DNA of 55,752 nucleotides from Pholiota molesta. Its lineage: Eukaryota; Basidiomycota; Agaricomycetes; Agaricales; Strophariaceae. The notes below the pieces were generated by a model, which saw only the letters and a program-made list of their open reading frames with translations, made no database searches and was not told where the DNA came from. This document shows, one piece after another, positions 31,249-44,600 of the stretch. Position 1 is the first letter of the stretch. The number at the start of each line of letters is the position of its first letter. The stretch lies in NCBI GenBank assembly GCA_014925825.1, contig JACGCK010000266.1:1-55752 (forward strand). Direction: 5' to 3'. The position numbers and the translations under genes are program-made.

Positions 31249-34200
31249 TGTGGGTGACCTTCGTGGCACCCCGGTCTACGACAAGTTGCATAAGGCGTGG
31301 CAGGCTGGTCTGCCGGTGCCCTCCTTATTCCCAGCTCTCGTCAAGGAGGTTGACGAGTGCGTCAGTCCCGATGAATGGGCAGAATCCTTCGACGAGACCA
31401 TGGTGCATGTCGAGCGCGTCATCTGTTACTGGAGTCGCACCTTGAAGCCGGCGGAACACAATTACAGCACGACGGAACATGAGGCACTTGGCGCCAAGGA
31501 GGCTCTCGTCCGCTTCCAGCCCTTTATTGAGGGCGAGAAGATCATTCTGGTTACCGATCATGCAGCACTGCAGTGGGCTCGTGTCTACGAGAATGCGAAC
31601 AGGAGGTTGGCGGCGTGGGGGGCGGTCTTCGCAGCCTTCCCTGGCCTACACATTGTTCATCGACCAGGAAGAGTACATTCCAACGTAGACCCTCTATCTC
31701 ACCTACCTTGAGTCCCGCCGCACAACTCTCCTGCTCGCGACGATCTCGAAACCATTGTCCAGGATGAAGCGAAACGCGAAGTTGCTCAGAAGGCGGAAGA
31801 TCGTTCGTTCAATGCGCCCGCTGCGAAGGCTGCCTTCTTTGTTTCCTGCTGGGAGGATGTAATCGAGAAGAACGTCCTTCTAATGACTCGAAGACAGAAG
31901 GCTAAACTGGATGAGGAAGAACAGTCCCTAGCTGAACATTCTAATGCCCCCTCGACTATGCCCGAAATGGAAACAGAACAGAATGCAGAAAACCCACTGC
32001 CCTTCCCTTCGGATGATCATTTGACCTACCCGGTTGGCTTCGAGCACAGCCCGCTAGACCCAGCAGAGGACTGGAACAAGAAGTCGCATTTACTCGTGTC
32101 CATGAACGAGAAACTTATCCAGGCATTCGCGGAAGGCTACCAAAAGGATCCTTTCTTCAAAACAAAATATATGGATGAGATCACAAACCCTCATTCTGTG
32201 ATCACTCTGTCTCACTTCCGAAAGGATCCTAACAGACTGCTCTATTTCCTCGACGCCGAATGGAATGCTCGACTATGTGTACCGCACTCGCAAGTGAATT
32301 TTGTGCTCAAATGGATTCATGATTCGCCTTATGAAAGTGCACACGCCGGGACAAGAAGGTTCACAGTGCGCTTACAAGAGCTCTTTTACTGGAACTCTCT
32401 GATCAAGGACGCTTTGGAATTTTCAGCCTCTTGTGATGTCTGCCAAAAGATCAAGGTCGATCATCGCAAGAAAATGGGAGCTTTGCGGCCTGCTCATATC
32501 CCTGCGCATCCTTTCGCGACTGTTTTGTTGGACCTCATTATGGGTTTGCCGCCCTCGGGACCAGACAAGTACACGGCTGTATTTGTAGTAGTGGACAAGC
32601 TCACTAAATTTGCCATTATCATGCCCACGCATGACACCCTAGACCAGAATGGCTTTGCGAAGTTATTTGTCGAGCGCGTTGTCAACGTCTTTGGACTCCC
32701 AGAACGCATCATAGCGGACCGAGATAAGCGCTGGGCTACGGATTTTTGGAAGTCTGTGGTTGCTCACTACGGCAGCGTCATGGCCCTATCCTTGTCTCAT
32801 CACCCTCAAACGGATGGACAAACTGAAATCCTTAATGCCACGATTGAGCAAATGCTGCGAGCCTATGTCGCTAATCAACGGGACTCTTGGTCCAACTGGC
32901 TGAGCGTGTTGTCGTTCGCTTACAATTCCTCTGAACATTCATCAACGGGTTATGCTCCGAACTACCTATTAATGGGCTACCGTCCTCACTTACTTCAAGC
33001 GTCTTACTCCAAGAAACGGACCCCGCCAGTCACCCATTTTTACCTAGTCAGCGCGCCGAGATGTTCATCTCAACCATGGATGAGCTCAGGCAGTCCGCTC
33101 GCGATGCTCTCGTCCTGGCTCAGGAGAAGCAAGCGAAGGCTTACAACAAAAATCGGCGACCTGTCGATCAAATCAATGTTGGAGACCTAGTGTTAGTCAA
33201 TCCTCACACTCTTAAGCTCGTCGACGTGGCCGGCACGGGTAAAAAGCTCGTTCAGAGAACCATTGGACCTTTTGAGGTCATAAAACGCATCAATCCCTGT
33301 CGTTTATCGACTCCGTCTGCCTGACACATACCCTATGCACCCCATCTTCAACATAGCTCATCTAAAAAAATATAATCCTTCACCCGCGCAGTTTGGCGAG
33401 CGCTCTATTTTACCTCCTACTCGCGACTTTATAGCCTCCCCGGAGTATGAAGTAGAGGCGATTCTGGGACACTGGTTGGCTCCTAAGAAATATGGCAACC
33501 GTCGCTTGTACTTGGTGCGATGGGCAGGGTACGGTGATGCGCCTAGCGTCGTATATAGTGTGCAAAGTGAATGACAAACAAACACCTATCAATGACACGA
33601 CGTGAGTGGCAAGTAGCGCGAGATTGGGTTCGTGATATCCTTCTCAGTCAAGGTCTGTCCGGGAGACGCGGTCGGAAGGGCCGCGACGGCAACTTGAAGT
33701 CTCTTGGGTATCTGCGACGGTCGTGCGGACGCGGTGCGACAAGGTGACTGTGAGAATGTGACGAGTGCGGATAACTGGCAACGCTGCGCGACGAGATGAA
33801 TTTAGAACGAAGTACACGCGACGCGACGAGACGAACGAGGTTGGAGACGCAGTTATGAGGGTACACGCAGTCGGGCGCAAGGTTTTACGAGATACAACTG
33901 AATTCTGTAATCCGGGAGGGGAAGCAAAACTATGTTTTTTTATGGAAGTTACAGGATTTAAGTAGTAAACACGCGATCAAAACATATGAAATAATACGGA
34001 GCTAGAACTGAGGAACTGATGATAGAAAAGCGCGAAGCGAGAGCAGCGATGCATGCCGATGAAAGGAGGTGAAATAAAATACCAGGAACGGAAGGCGTAG
34101 AGGGGACGGCGCACAAGGGCGTGAGCGCGGACGGACTAAAAATAGAAACAGACACTATAGGCCCACATGCTGAGTCGGGAAAGGGTGCCGGCGATCCGAA

Positions 34201-34557
34201 TGGAGCGGATCGTGTTGAGATCTGTGCGCGATAGCTGTTAGAGGTCGGTCGGCCGACGCTGGCTGTCGAGCGACGAGAGTTGTCCGAGTGATTGACAGTG
34301 CACGTGTACGGGCGACCTGGCGAGGGCGTAGGCGTGTTCACGTGATATGGCCGCGACCTTGGATAACGAGCGTATGTGTATGCGTCCGAGGAGTACAGTG
34401 AGCGCGGTGCATGCGCGTCCGATTTGGGCGGTTTTCAGGGGGTACAGGGATGCGGGGCACATCAACGGTCCCGCGGACGATTCTTGGATCTCGGAATACG
34501 ACTTGAGAAATGCCCCGGAGCTGAGGCGTGAATACCTCGCTTTACACTCCCTGCGCT
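31249..34557 (+). pseudogene. Chromovirus pol 3' part: RNase H, integrase, chromodomain
   Basis: It begins inside Pol after FB-B. RNase H (about 31400-31700) shows the ICYWSRTL region, STTEHEALGAKEAL and VTDHAALQW. An in-frame TGA at 31709-31711, where a CGA is expected, precedes the linker. Integrase (about 31883-33030) has the zinc-binding CDVCQKIK and the catalytic sites VVVDKLTKFA, IADRDKRW and QTDGQTEILNATIEQ (D, D, E). One-base frameshifts near 33015 (A run) and 33303 (C run) interrupt the C-terminal domain. A chromodomain starts at YEVEAILGHW and RLYLVRWAGY, is cut by an insert at 33542, and resumes with DDSWISEYDLRNAPELRREY (34460-34530) to a stop at 34557. Chromodomains target integration to heterochromatin. 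Confidence 0.92.
33542..34439. mobile_element. 0.9-kb insertion in the chromodomain
   Basis: The chromodomain frame is broken between GGGTACGGTGATGCG (33527-33541) and GGGTACAGGGATGCG (34440-34454). These are 15-bp direct repeats with two mismatches, of which 9-10 bp could be a target duplication. No terminal inverted repeat or coding motif is apparent. Class unknown. Confidence 0.55.
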
Positions 34558-34983
34558 GAGACAGAGTGCGACGTCTTACCTTGTTCTTCCTTATCTCGCC
34601 ATACTTCACCTTATACCTTAATTGAATTATCATTACAGACTTTTATGCCTTCTCTTTCTACTTGTTTCTTTCTGTACCCTACAATTTCATTACATCTTTC
34701 ATTCTCAGTTCTGTAGTTTACAACTTCTCCACGGCGTGATCATGTGTTATCACATGGTGCTTGTTTCTGTTTGGTCCCACGTGAGGGAAAACTTTTCGTG
34801 AGCCTTGCCTCTTCGCTTCATTCCCCTCTTGTCGCGTTAGTTGGCTGCTCCCCCCATTCCCGCATCCGTTCTTCGAGCACACTCCCTAGTGGAACGTTCG
34901 AATTGAGCTGACGCCTTTTGTCTCCCGAGAACTTCGGCATCGTGCTGCTTTTGAAGCCGCGAAGTCGTCTTCTTGTGTACTCT
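34558..34983 (+). other. Spacer between pol and the extra ORF
   Basis: T/C-rich non-coding stretch that probably holds the leader of the downstream ORF. A unit TCGAGCA...CTCCCT..GGAACGTTCGAATYGAGCT begins at 34873. A second copy begins at 34984 and is completed at 38609-38650, because FB-C inserted at its first bases; without FB-C the two copies lie 111 bp apart. Confidence 0.55.
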
Positions 34984-35089
34984 TCGAGCATCCACTAGTA
35001 CCTGCAATCCTGAATCATATATCCATGGCAAAGCTTAGCACACCCGTTTTTTTCCTGCCAGGCTACTTATGATATGAGAGGCTCAGGGA

Positions 35090-35600
35090 GCGATCTAATT
35101 CCTGCTACAGCTAACAATCTGATATCTGTCATGGATTATTTCATTGCTGTCACAGACATCCTTTCATTGCTCTCAGGGACTATTTCATTGCTCTCACAGG
35201 TGCTATTTCATTGCCTCCATGGGATATTTCATTGCTGCCACAGGTGTGATCTCATATCTGTCATGAGCTATTTCATTCCCTGCCATAGCAGCGATCTCAT
35301 ATCTGCCATGGGCTATTTCATTCCCTGCCATAGGAGCAATCTCATATCTGCCATAGGATATTTCATTGCTCTCACAGGTGCTATTTCATTGCCTCCATGG
35401 GATATTTCATTGCTGCCACAGGTGTGATCTCATATCTGCCATGGGCTATTTCATTCCCTGCCATAGGAGCGATCTCATATCTGCCATAGGATATTTCATT
35501 GCTCTCACAGGTGTGATTTCATTGCCTCCATGGCTAATTTCATTGCTGCCATAAACGATTTCATTCCTTGCCATGGGCTATTTCATTCCCTGCCACGGTA
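35090..35600. repeat. Tandem TATTTCATTGC/CATATCTGCCAT array, left arm of FB-C
   Basis: Imperfect units of about 35-45 bp built from TATTTCATTGCT/CCCTGCCAT and GATCTCATATCTGYCAT. The inverted counterpart is at 37975-38525. Confidence 0.8.
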
Positions 35601-36887
35601 CACTTAATGGGCTTCTATATTTAGAATTTGCATCAGATTGGCAGATCAGATCAATCAGCAGATTGATCAGGCACATGACATGATAAGATTTCCCAAAATA
35701 GCGATGCCTCAATAGGTATTTGGGTGTGGGAACATCCCAAAATAGAATATATCCACTATTATTGGTACTGCATATTGCAGCTTGGGCACTTCCCCTGGGC
35801 GAGTATAGAACTATATTATATCAGTAGATGCGTATTTTTAATACAAATCCAGCGCAAAAGGTTTCGTGATTTTAGCTGTAGTGGTTCATGAGATATAAGC
35901 AAAATACTGGGGCGATAAATAGGAGCTTAATGTAATTCGCACTTTCCTCCATAACCGGTAATTTAATTTTTACGCTCTAAGTTACATAGTGTAGGTGTTA
36001 TAAAGATCTTTAAAACGCGCCCTTGATCATGTTTTTGTGTTCAGTATCAGCACGGGAATTTGCGTGCGCTTATTTAAAAACGCACGCTTCTAGCGCCCGC
36101 GTTTCTCACGCTCTTTCCACCAAAACATACCCAGAAATACTACCTATATATACCGTTTTGCTGCAGCTTATTTGAAATGATTCCGTGAAGCAGTGCACCT
36201 GTGTCTGAATTTTGATTGTTGTGCATATACCCTAGCAAGCAATGGACCAATTTGTGCGATTTTTGCAGGGTTCTACTCCTCTTATTTTTCTAAATTTAAT
36301 GATTTAGGTACTCTGGGAAGATGTGGGGTGCAAGAGAGCGAAATAGAATGGGTGCTGGCATGGAAAATAGGATGGATTGATCCAGATTACCATATTTGGC
36401 TAGCCATCAGTGGCAGATCCCTTGGGACCCCCCCAGAAGTAGGCATTTATTTCTCCATCAATTCTTACCCAAATCACTCCGTTTTTTCTGCAGATTATAC
36501 TTATACAAAGAGAACATTACCTCCACCGTGTTAGATTTGTAATTTTATTTTTGGGTGATCATGTATCCACTGATTTCGCTTTTTGGCCCAGGTCAGCAAT
36601 ATCTATATTTTGAAATACTACATATTTGATCAGAATTCCACTTGGAATAGAAAGAAAAAAATCAGTAGATTTAGGAATATGTGTTTGAAAGAGTTTATGG
36701 GCATGAATTGAAATGGCATTATACAAATGGTCTACAGACATGTTATACAAGCTATAAGAACTGTAAGCAGTGATAGCCTACTATCTGAAAAGCGAAATAA
36801 GGTATGTTACTGGACTATTTCAAACACATATTCCTAAATCTACTGATTTTTTTCTTTCTATTCCAAGTGGAATCATGATCAAATATG

Positions 36888-36990
36888 TAGTATTTCAAAA
36901 TATAGATATTGCTGACCTGGGCCAAAAAGCGAAATCAGTAGTATTTCAAAATATAGATATTGCTGACCTGGGCCAAAAAGCGAAATCAGT
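36888..36990. repeat. 51-bp direct duplication near the FB-C axis
   Basis: A unit starting GTATTTCAAAATATAGATAT and ending AAAGCGAAATCAGT occurs twice head to tail; the opposite arm (about 36590-36640) has a single inverted copy. Confidence 0.85.
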
Positions 36991-37974
36991 GGATACATGA
37001 TCACAAAGAGATAAATCATTAAATCTAACATAGTGGAAGCTATTTTCTCATTGGATAAATACTATTTGCAAAAGAATTGAAGTGATTTGGTTGAGAATTA
37101 GTGGAGAAATGGGTGCCTACTTTTGAGGGGGTCCAGAGGGACCTGCCACTGATGGCTAGCCAAATATGGTAATTCCGATCAATCCAGCCTATTGTCCATG
37201 CCAGCACCCATTCTATTTCGCTCTCCTACACCCCATTTCTTGCCTCAATGCCTATATCATTAAATTGAGAAAATTCAGGAGAGTAGAAGTGTACAAAATT
37301 GCACAAATTGATCTGTTGCCTGCTATGGTATATATAGAACAATTAAAATGCGAATACAGGTGCACCATTTCATCGAATCATTCCAACTAAAATGCAGTAG
37401 AAAGGTACATATAGGTAGTATTTTACGGTATGTTCTCGTAAAACGAGCGTGAGAAATGCGGGCGCTAGAAGCGTGCGTTCTTAAATAAGCGCACGCAATT
37501 TCCCGCGCTAATACCTGACGCAAATACGTGATCAAGGGCGCGTTTTAAAGCTCTTCATAACACCTACATAATGTAACTCAGAGCTTACAAATAGACCCAC
37601 CGGTTATAGAGGAAAATGCAAATTACAGTGTTTGCTCATTAAGGGCACCCAGTATTTCGCTTATATCTCGGGAACATGTGCAGATAAAATCACGAAACCT
37701 TTTGCGCTGGATTTGTATTAAAAATACGCATCTACTGATATAATATAGTTCTATACTCGCCCAGGGGAAGTGCCCAAGCTGCAATATGCAGTACCAATAA
37801 TAGTGGATATATTCTATTTTGGGATGTTCCCACACCCAAATACCTATTGAGGCATCGCTATTTTGGGAAATCTTATCATGTCATGTGCCTGATCAATCTG
37901 CTGATTGATCTGATCTGCCAATCTGATGCAAATTCTAAATATAGAAGCCCATTAAGTGTACCGTGGCAGGGAAT

Positions 37975-38525
37975 GAAATAGCCCATGGCAAGGAATGAAA
38001 TCGTTTATGGCAGCAATGAAATTAGCCATGGAGGCAATGAAATCACACCTGTGAGAGCAATGAAATATCCTATGGCAGATATGAGATCGCTCCTATGGCA
38101 GGGAATGAAATAGCCCATGGCAGATATGAGATCACACCTGTGGCAGCAATGAAATATCCCATGGAGGCAATGAAATAGCACCTGTGAGAGCAATGAAATA
38201 TCCTATGGCAGATATGAGATTGCTCCTATGGCAGGGAATGAAATAGCCCATGGCAGATATGAGATCGCTGCTATGGCAGGGAATGAAATAGCTCATGACA
38301 GATATGAGATCGCTGCTATGGCAGGGAATGAAATAGCTCATGACAGATATCAGATCACACCTGTGGCAGCAATGAAATATCCCATGGAGGCAATGAAATA
38401 GCACCTGTGAGAGCAATGAAATAGTCCCTGAGAGCAATGAAAGGATGTCTGTGACAGCAATGAAATAATCCATGACAGATATCAGATTGTTAGCTGTAGC
38501 AGGAATTAGATCGCTCCCTGAGCCT
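37975..38525. repeat. Tandem array, right arm of FB-C, one unit longer
   Basis: Inverted copy of 35090-35600. It contains one additional unit around 38270-38345 (GCTGCTATGGCAGGGAATG then AAATAGCTCATGACAGATAT occurs twice here and once on the left), so the arms differ by a repeat expansion or contraction. Confidence 0.8.
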
Positions 38526-38684
38526 CTCATATCATAAGTAGCCTGGCAGGAAAAAAACGGGTGTGCTAAGCTTTGCCACAGATATATGATAAAAATTGCA
38601 GGCACCACTCGAGCATCCTCCCTTTGGGAACGTTCGAATCGAGCTTGGAGACCATCCTCTCGCCTCCGACCGACATCGCCCGCG

Positions 38685-41600
38685 ATGAGCTCATCTCATG
38701 GACGCCCCTTTTTCGTGGAGCGATTGAAGAGCTTCGCTGGCTATGCTTCCATTCCAGCTATCTTCGACGCCCTCTCCTACTGGCTGCCCCCTTTCCGGCT
38801 CGCGACCTCCCGTTACATCGTAAACGGCCTCCGCAAGTGGGAGCTATGGTCCCCGAATTCCCCGCGAACCGCCTTCTACCCCAGCGCTATGATTCCGGGC
38901 TTCAAACTAGGCGCGGAGCTGCCCGAGCAACTTCGACAGTGTGACGGCCATGTCGGACACTTCGACCCAACCGTGTCCCCCCAGGTTCTTATATCCTCCA
39001 AACTCTGGTATCCTTTCGTGAGTCGGGAAGGGGATCCTGCTGCCCGTCCGGAGTTCACCCCGTTCTTGACCATCTGGAATGAATCGTCGTCAGCCGTGCG
39101 CCCAGATTTCATTCTTAAGCTGGGAGCCCGCATCACACATATCATGGGCCTGTTGGACAATTGGCAGGGCCTCGCTTGGACCCACCCTAGCCTTTGGGTG
39201 GCGCGTCCTCTACGACCGGATTCTGGTGATATCGCGGTGCTGGCCACACACAACGACTTCCCTGCGGCACTGGATACATATGCCCAGATACAACGAGGTA
39301 TCAAGCTCGCTGCGGCTTGGTGTCGGATGGCTCACGCGCTTACCCAGCGCCCGCTCGGACCTCCTTACAACGTGAATCAGGTCGAACTTGTGGATGAATC
39401 AATGATGGGCGCTTGGATCAATGGGTCCACCGAAGCGGAAGGTAGATGGCTCCTGGAAATGAGGGTCCCGTGTTTCCTTATTCATGAAGTTGAATCGGAA
39501 GTGGAGCTCAGCAATGCGGTCAACCTCTCGACGCGATCCTCATTCACTGTTGGAACCGCGGTCATGGATTTGGTGCTGACCAAAAATCCTCTGGATGTGG
39601 TGGTACTTTGGAACGGGGGCAACCTAGTCGATGTCGCAGAGGACATGTGGATTGCGTCTTCGGTCCCTCCCTCGCTATGGCATGATCGGATGCGCTCCTC
39701 ATCCTACGGGCAAGGCTGGCGGCGGAAACTGGACAAGTACGTTGCCCCACCCACGCTGCCCGACCTCGGCTTTGTCGAAAGGGATGGCCTTATCATTCCA
39801 CCCGCGGTAATGTCAGCCGGGACAGGGCCTGGGCACTGGACCCACTGGGAGGAAGATCAGACGGAAGATGGCGACTTCTGCTTCAAGCGGTTGGGAAAGG
39901 AAAAGGGAAAGGCGAACTCGGGCAAAATGTGGTACGATCATGCTAACCGATGTATGCTGTACTTGGAGTCTTGCCCTCGCACGCCCCGCTTCTACTCAGC
40001 GGATGTGGACGTATTTGGTTTGCCCGCCCCGCAGGCACTCTACCAGGAAGAGGTGAATGGAGGGAAAATCATCCTGTGCAATGCATCCACTTGGATGTAT
40101 AAGACCAGGGACCCGAAATGCACTGATGTCGGCCGCGAGCACCTGCCGCCGCTTGCGCTACACCTGGATCCAGATCGTATGGATGAGACCAACGACGGCT
40201 TCGTGCCTGAGCCTCTTCCCATTCGCCGACCGCCGTCCCCGATTCACCGCACTGCATCGCCATTCCATCGGCCTGAGTCCCCCAAGCGTCGGTCAGTATC
40301 CCCCGCCTTCACCGCTCGTCGCCAGTCCGTGTCGCGCTCCCGCTTTTCGAACAACAGCCCGGCTCGGCGTTGGCAGAGTCCCATTCGCGACACCCGGCAG
40401 CGACGCTCGCCTTTGTCGGGGCGTTGGGGCGCTCGCCGTCGGGCTTTGCCTAGATCACCTTCCCAGCCGCGCCATTGGTCACCCTCTCCGCCGTGCCGCA
40501 GGTCGCCCTCTCCTCCACGTCGTAAAAGTGTTCGTGCCCCATCGCGTGACCCTGATCCGCATCCAGCCTTGTCCGTTAATATTCTACATGAAATCTCGGT
40601 AGTTCGCCAGGAAAGAAGTTGCATCCAGCCCGGTAACTCAGCTCGCACAGCCACCCCACCTAGCTGGGATTGAATTTGTCCACTCTAGGCAGGTGGTCTG
40701 TGCTGGTCACTGGGGGCGGTGATGGTGATCACTGGGGGCTGTGCACTTGCTCACCATGCTCAACAGTGCCCAACACTCCTCGTCGCTGTTGTCAGGGTCA
40801 TCCCAAAGTGGAAATACCAAAAATAACATTTTTCCACTATTGGTGGGATTGCAGCTGGGCAGCTGGTCCGCTCTGTTTGGGGCCCTTTGGGACCGTTTTA
40901 TATCGATAGATGCGGATTTTGATTCTGAATACAACCGTGAAATTTTCATATTAATAGCTGCAATGGTTGACGCGCTAGACGCGAATTACTGATGGCGTAA
41001 AATTAGCGCCCACAAAGAATATTGCTTTCCTCCGCAACCGCCCGGTTGTTTTGCATGATCTTAGGTGGTATCTAGAGGTATTAAACGTGCGCTTCGAACG
41101 CGTCCATGATCGTAATTTTACGTCCCTTCCTTGCCCCGTAAAACGGCCCGCATAAAATTACGCTCGCACCGCTTTAGCGCCAGCTACGCATTGAATATCC
41201 GCGCGCATATTATATCATAAAATAGGTTAATATCACACCTTTCCAACGGTATTTTACTCGTTTGAATCGAAACATTCTACGCGGCGTTATTCACGAAATG
41301 GTTGTTTATTTATAGCAGGGGAACCACAAATCGCCTCAGCGAGCGCTTAGGTGCGTTGCCATCTGCTACATTTATTGGATTTAATGACACATCGACTTTG
41401 GAGATCAGACGCCGGGAAGGTACTGAACCAGATGCTGGGCTGGCATGGATATTGGCTGGCTGGCGGGCATGATTCTATATTTAGTATTCGGGCCGAGCAC
41501 GTGTCTGTTGGCTGCATGCCCGGTATATGCACCTGGGTTGGCTCGCTCAATATTGGGCGCTTAGGCGCCATAATATACAGAAAGATTCAGAATTTTACAC

Positions 41601-44600
41601 TGATTTCGAATCTTAAATTTTTATATTAATAGCTGCACTCGTTAGGGCGCTAGAAGCGAATTACTGATGGCGCATAAAATGCGGCCACAAAAGATGGCTT
41701 GTTTCTCATGAACCGGGGCTCCGTTTTGCATAATCTAAATTGGAGTGTATAGATATTAAAAATACCTTTCGAACGCGCTACTGATCATAATTTTCCGTCC
41801 TTTACCCGGCCCATAAAACGGCCCGCGCTATCTTTCACTCCTACATTAATAGCACGGGCTACGGGTTGAATATCCGCACGATACTTCACCATAAAATAGC
41901 TGAATAACAGATCTTTTGAACGCGGTCCTATACACCCTCTGTGAGCGACTTCCCATGGCTCCAGCAAGGAATTGATCTCGCATTAAATGGCGCGGGAACC
42001 GCATACCGCGCCGGCGCATACTTAGGCGCGTTGGAATCACCTGATTTTACTGGATTTGATGACACCTGGATTATGGCATTCGGAGGCCAGCAAGGTAGTG
42101 AACCAGACATGGGGCTGGCATGAATATTGCATTGCTGGCCGGAATGGTACTATTTTTAGGCCTGCCATGCTCGGCATCACCCAATTCGGGCATAGAATAG
42201 TGGCACCCTCCCCCTCCCCCCCATATTGAAAATTCGATTCCTCCCTCAATTCTTATCCTATCCTCTTGTTCCTTTTTGTATTATTTTATATAAATACGGT
42301 ACTATACGCCTATGCCATTGATACATTATTGCAGTGCATATAGCATGTGTTATCCTAATATCGCTCTTTTTTCATTATTACATTGGGGCTTTTCACTGCA
42401 TTTGGGATGCTTATTAGCATATATAAAGCGGTGAATAGAAAGAAGTACATATTTAACACATTTTCTGGTAGCTTAAAACCAATATAAATGCTGCTCTATT
42501 GGTATACACACATAAAAAATGAATTTGGGTACTGTCTCCTTGATGTACTCATATTTCAATGAATACTGCAGCTACAAGCATGTTTAAACACTCATTAACA
42601 TATTAATTATGCGTTCTCTAACTCTATTAATCGATGATTGTTCTCTTATTACATTCTATTTAATATATCAGCAGAATGATTAAATCTAGTAGAAAACATG
42701 AAATATACATCTGGCACATTCAATTATGCTTGGAATATTGTGATATTCGGAGTGAGTATATTACCATATCTACCACCTAACATATCCAAAAGTTAGACAA
42801 GGAGAGTAAGAACTGCACCCTACAAGCAAATATGTGCGACCTACCACATATTTTTGAATAGAATGTAATAAGAGAACAATCATCGATTAATAGAGTTAGA
42901 GAACGCATAATTAATATGTTAATGAGTGTTTAAACATGCTTGTAGCTGCAGTATTCATTGAAATATGAGTACATCAAGGAGACAGTACCCAAATTCATTT
43001 TTTATGTGTGTATACCAATAGAGCAGCATTTATATTGGTTCTAAGCTACCAGAAAATGTGTTAAATATGTACTTCTTTCTATTCACCGCTTTATATATGC
43101 TAATAAGCATCCCAAATGCAGTGAAAAGCCCCAATGTAATAATGAAAAAAGAGCGATATTAGGATAACACATGCTATATGCACTGCAATAATGTATCAAT
43201 GGCATAGGCGTATAGTACCGTATTTATATAAAATAATACAAAAAGGAACAAGAGGATAGGATAAGAATTGAGGGAGGAATCGAATTTTCAATATGGGGGG
43301 GAGGGGAGGGTGCCACTATTCTATGCCCGAATTGGGTGATGCCGAGCACGGCAGGCCTAAAAATAGTACCATTCCGGCCAGCAATGCAATATTCATGCCA
43401 GCCCCATGTCTGGTTCACTACCTTGCTGGCCTCCGAATGCCATAATCCAGGTGTCATCAAATCCAGTAAAATCAGGTGATTCCAACGCGCCTAAGTATGC
43501 GCCGGCGCGGTATGCGGTTCCCGCGCCATTTAATGCGAGATCAATTCCTTGCTGGAGCCATGGGAAGTCGCTCACAGAGGGTGTATAGGACCGCGTTCAA
43601 AAGATCTGTTATTCAGCTATTTTATGGTGAAGTATCGTGCGGATATTCAACCCGTAGCCCGTGCTATTAATGTAGGAGTGAAAGATAGCGCGGGCCGTTT
43701 TATGGGCCGGGTAAAGGACGGAAAATTATGATCAGTAGCGCGTTCGAAAGGTATTTTTAATATCTATACACTCCAATTTAGATTATGCAAAACGGAGCCC
43801 CGGTTCATGAGAAACAAGCCATCTTTTGTGGCCGCATTTTATGCGCCATCAGTAATTCGCTTCTAGCGCCCTAACGAGTGCAGCTATTAATATAAAAATT
43901 TAAGATTCGAAATCAGTGTAAAATTCTGAATCTTTCTGTATATTATGGCGCCTAAGCGCCCAATATTGAGCGAGCCAACCCAGGTGCATATACCGGGCAT
44001 GCAGCCAACAGACACGTGCTCGGCCCGAATACTAAATATAGAATCATGCCCGCCAGCCAGCCAATATCCATGCCAGCCCAGCATCTGGTTCAGTACCTTC
44101 CCGGCGTCTGATCTCCAAAGTCGATGTGTCATTAAATCCAATAAATGTAGCAGATGGCAACGCACCTAAGCGCTCGCTGAGGCGATTTGTGGTTCCCCTG
44201 CTATAAATAAACAACCATTTCGTGAATAACGCCGCGTAGAATGTTTCGATTCAAACGAGTAAAATACCGTTGGAAAGGTGTGATATTAACCTATTTTATG
44301 ATATAATATGCGCGCGGATATTCAATGCGTAGCTGGCGCTAAAGCGGTGCGAGCGTAATTTTATGCGGGCCGTTTTACGGGGCAAGGAAGGGACGTAAAA
44401 TTACGATCATGGACGCGTTCGAAGCGCACGTTTAATACCTCTAGATACCACCTAAGATCATGCAAAACAACCGGGCGGTTGCGGAGGAAAGCAATATTCT
44501 TTGTGGGCGCTAATTTTACGCCATCAGTAATTCGCGTCTAGCGCGTCAACCATTGCAGCTATTAATATGAAAATTTCACGGTTGTATTCAGAATCAAAAT

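Larger units (their letters stand above)
34994..38608. mobile_element. FB-C, 3.6-kb fold-back element with exact 10-bp TSD
   Basis: It lies between exact copies of TCGAGCATCC (34984-34993 and 38609-38618). The left end reads ACTAGTACCTGCAAT and the right end, inverted, AGTGGTGCCTGCAAT. Outer arm parts are almost identical (CATATATC.. then GGCAAAGCTTAGCACACCC and the tandem-repeat arrays); inner parts are more diverged. The axis is near 36800. Arm blocks around 35760-35890 are recognisably related to 40830-40970 in FB-D (for example TATCAGTAGATGCG against TATCGATAGATGCG), so both belong to one family. No transposase gene. Confidence 0.85.

Noticed and set aside
35090..35600. CRISPR-like regular repeats
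   Set aside because: Units are contiguous and imperfect, without unique spacers, and lie in an arm of a fold-back element in a eukaryotic context.
41785..43731. Mirrored 60-92-codon ORFs in the FB-D arms as conserved genes
   Set aside because: Identity is explained by the palindrome; ORFs lie on both strands of the same sequence and lack any recognisable domain.
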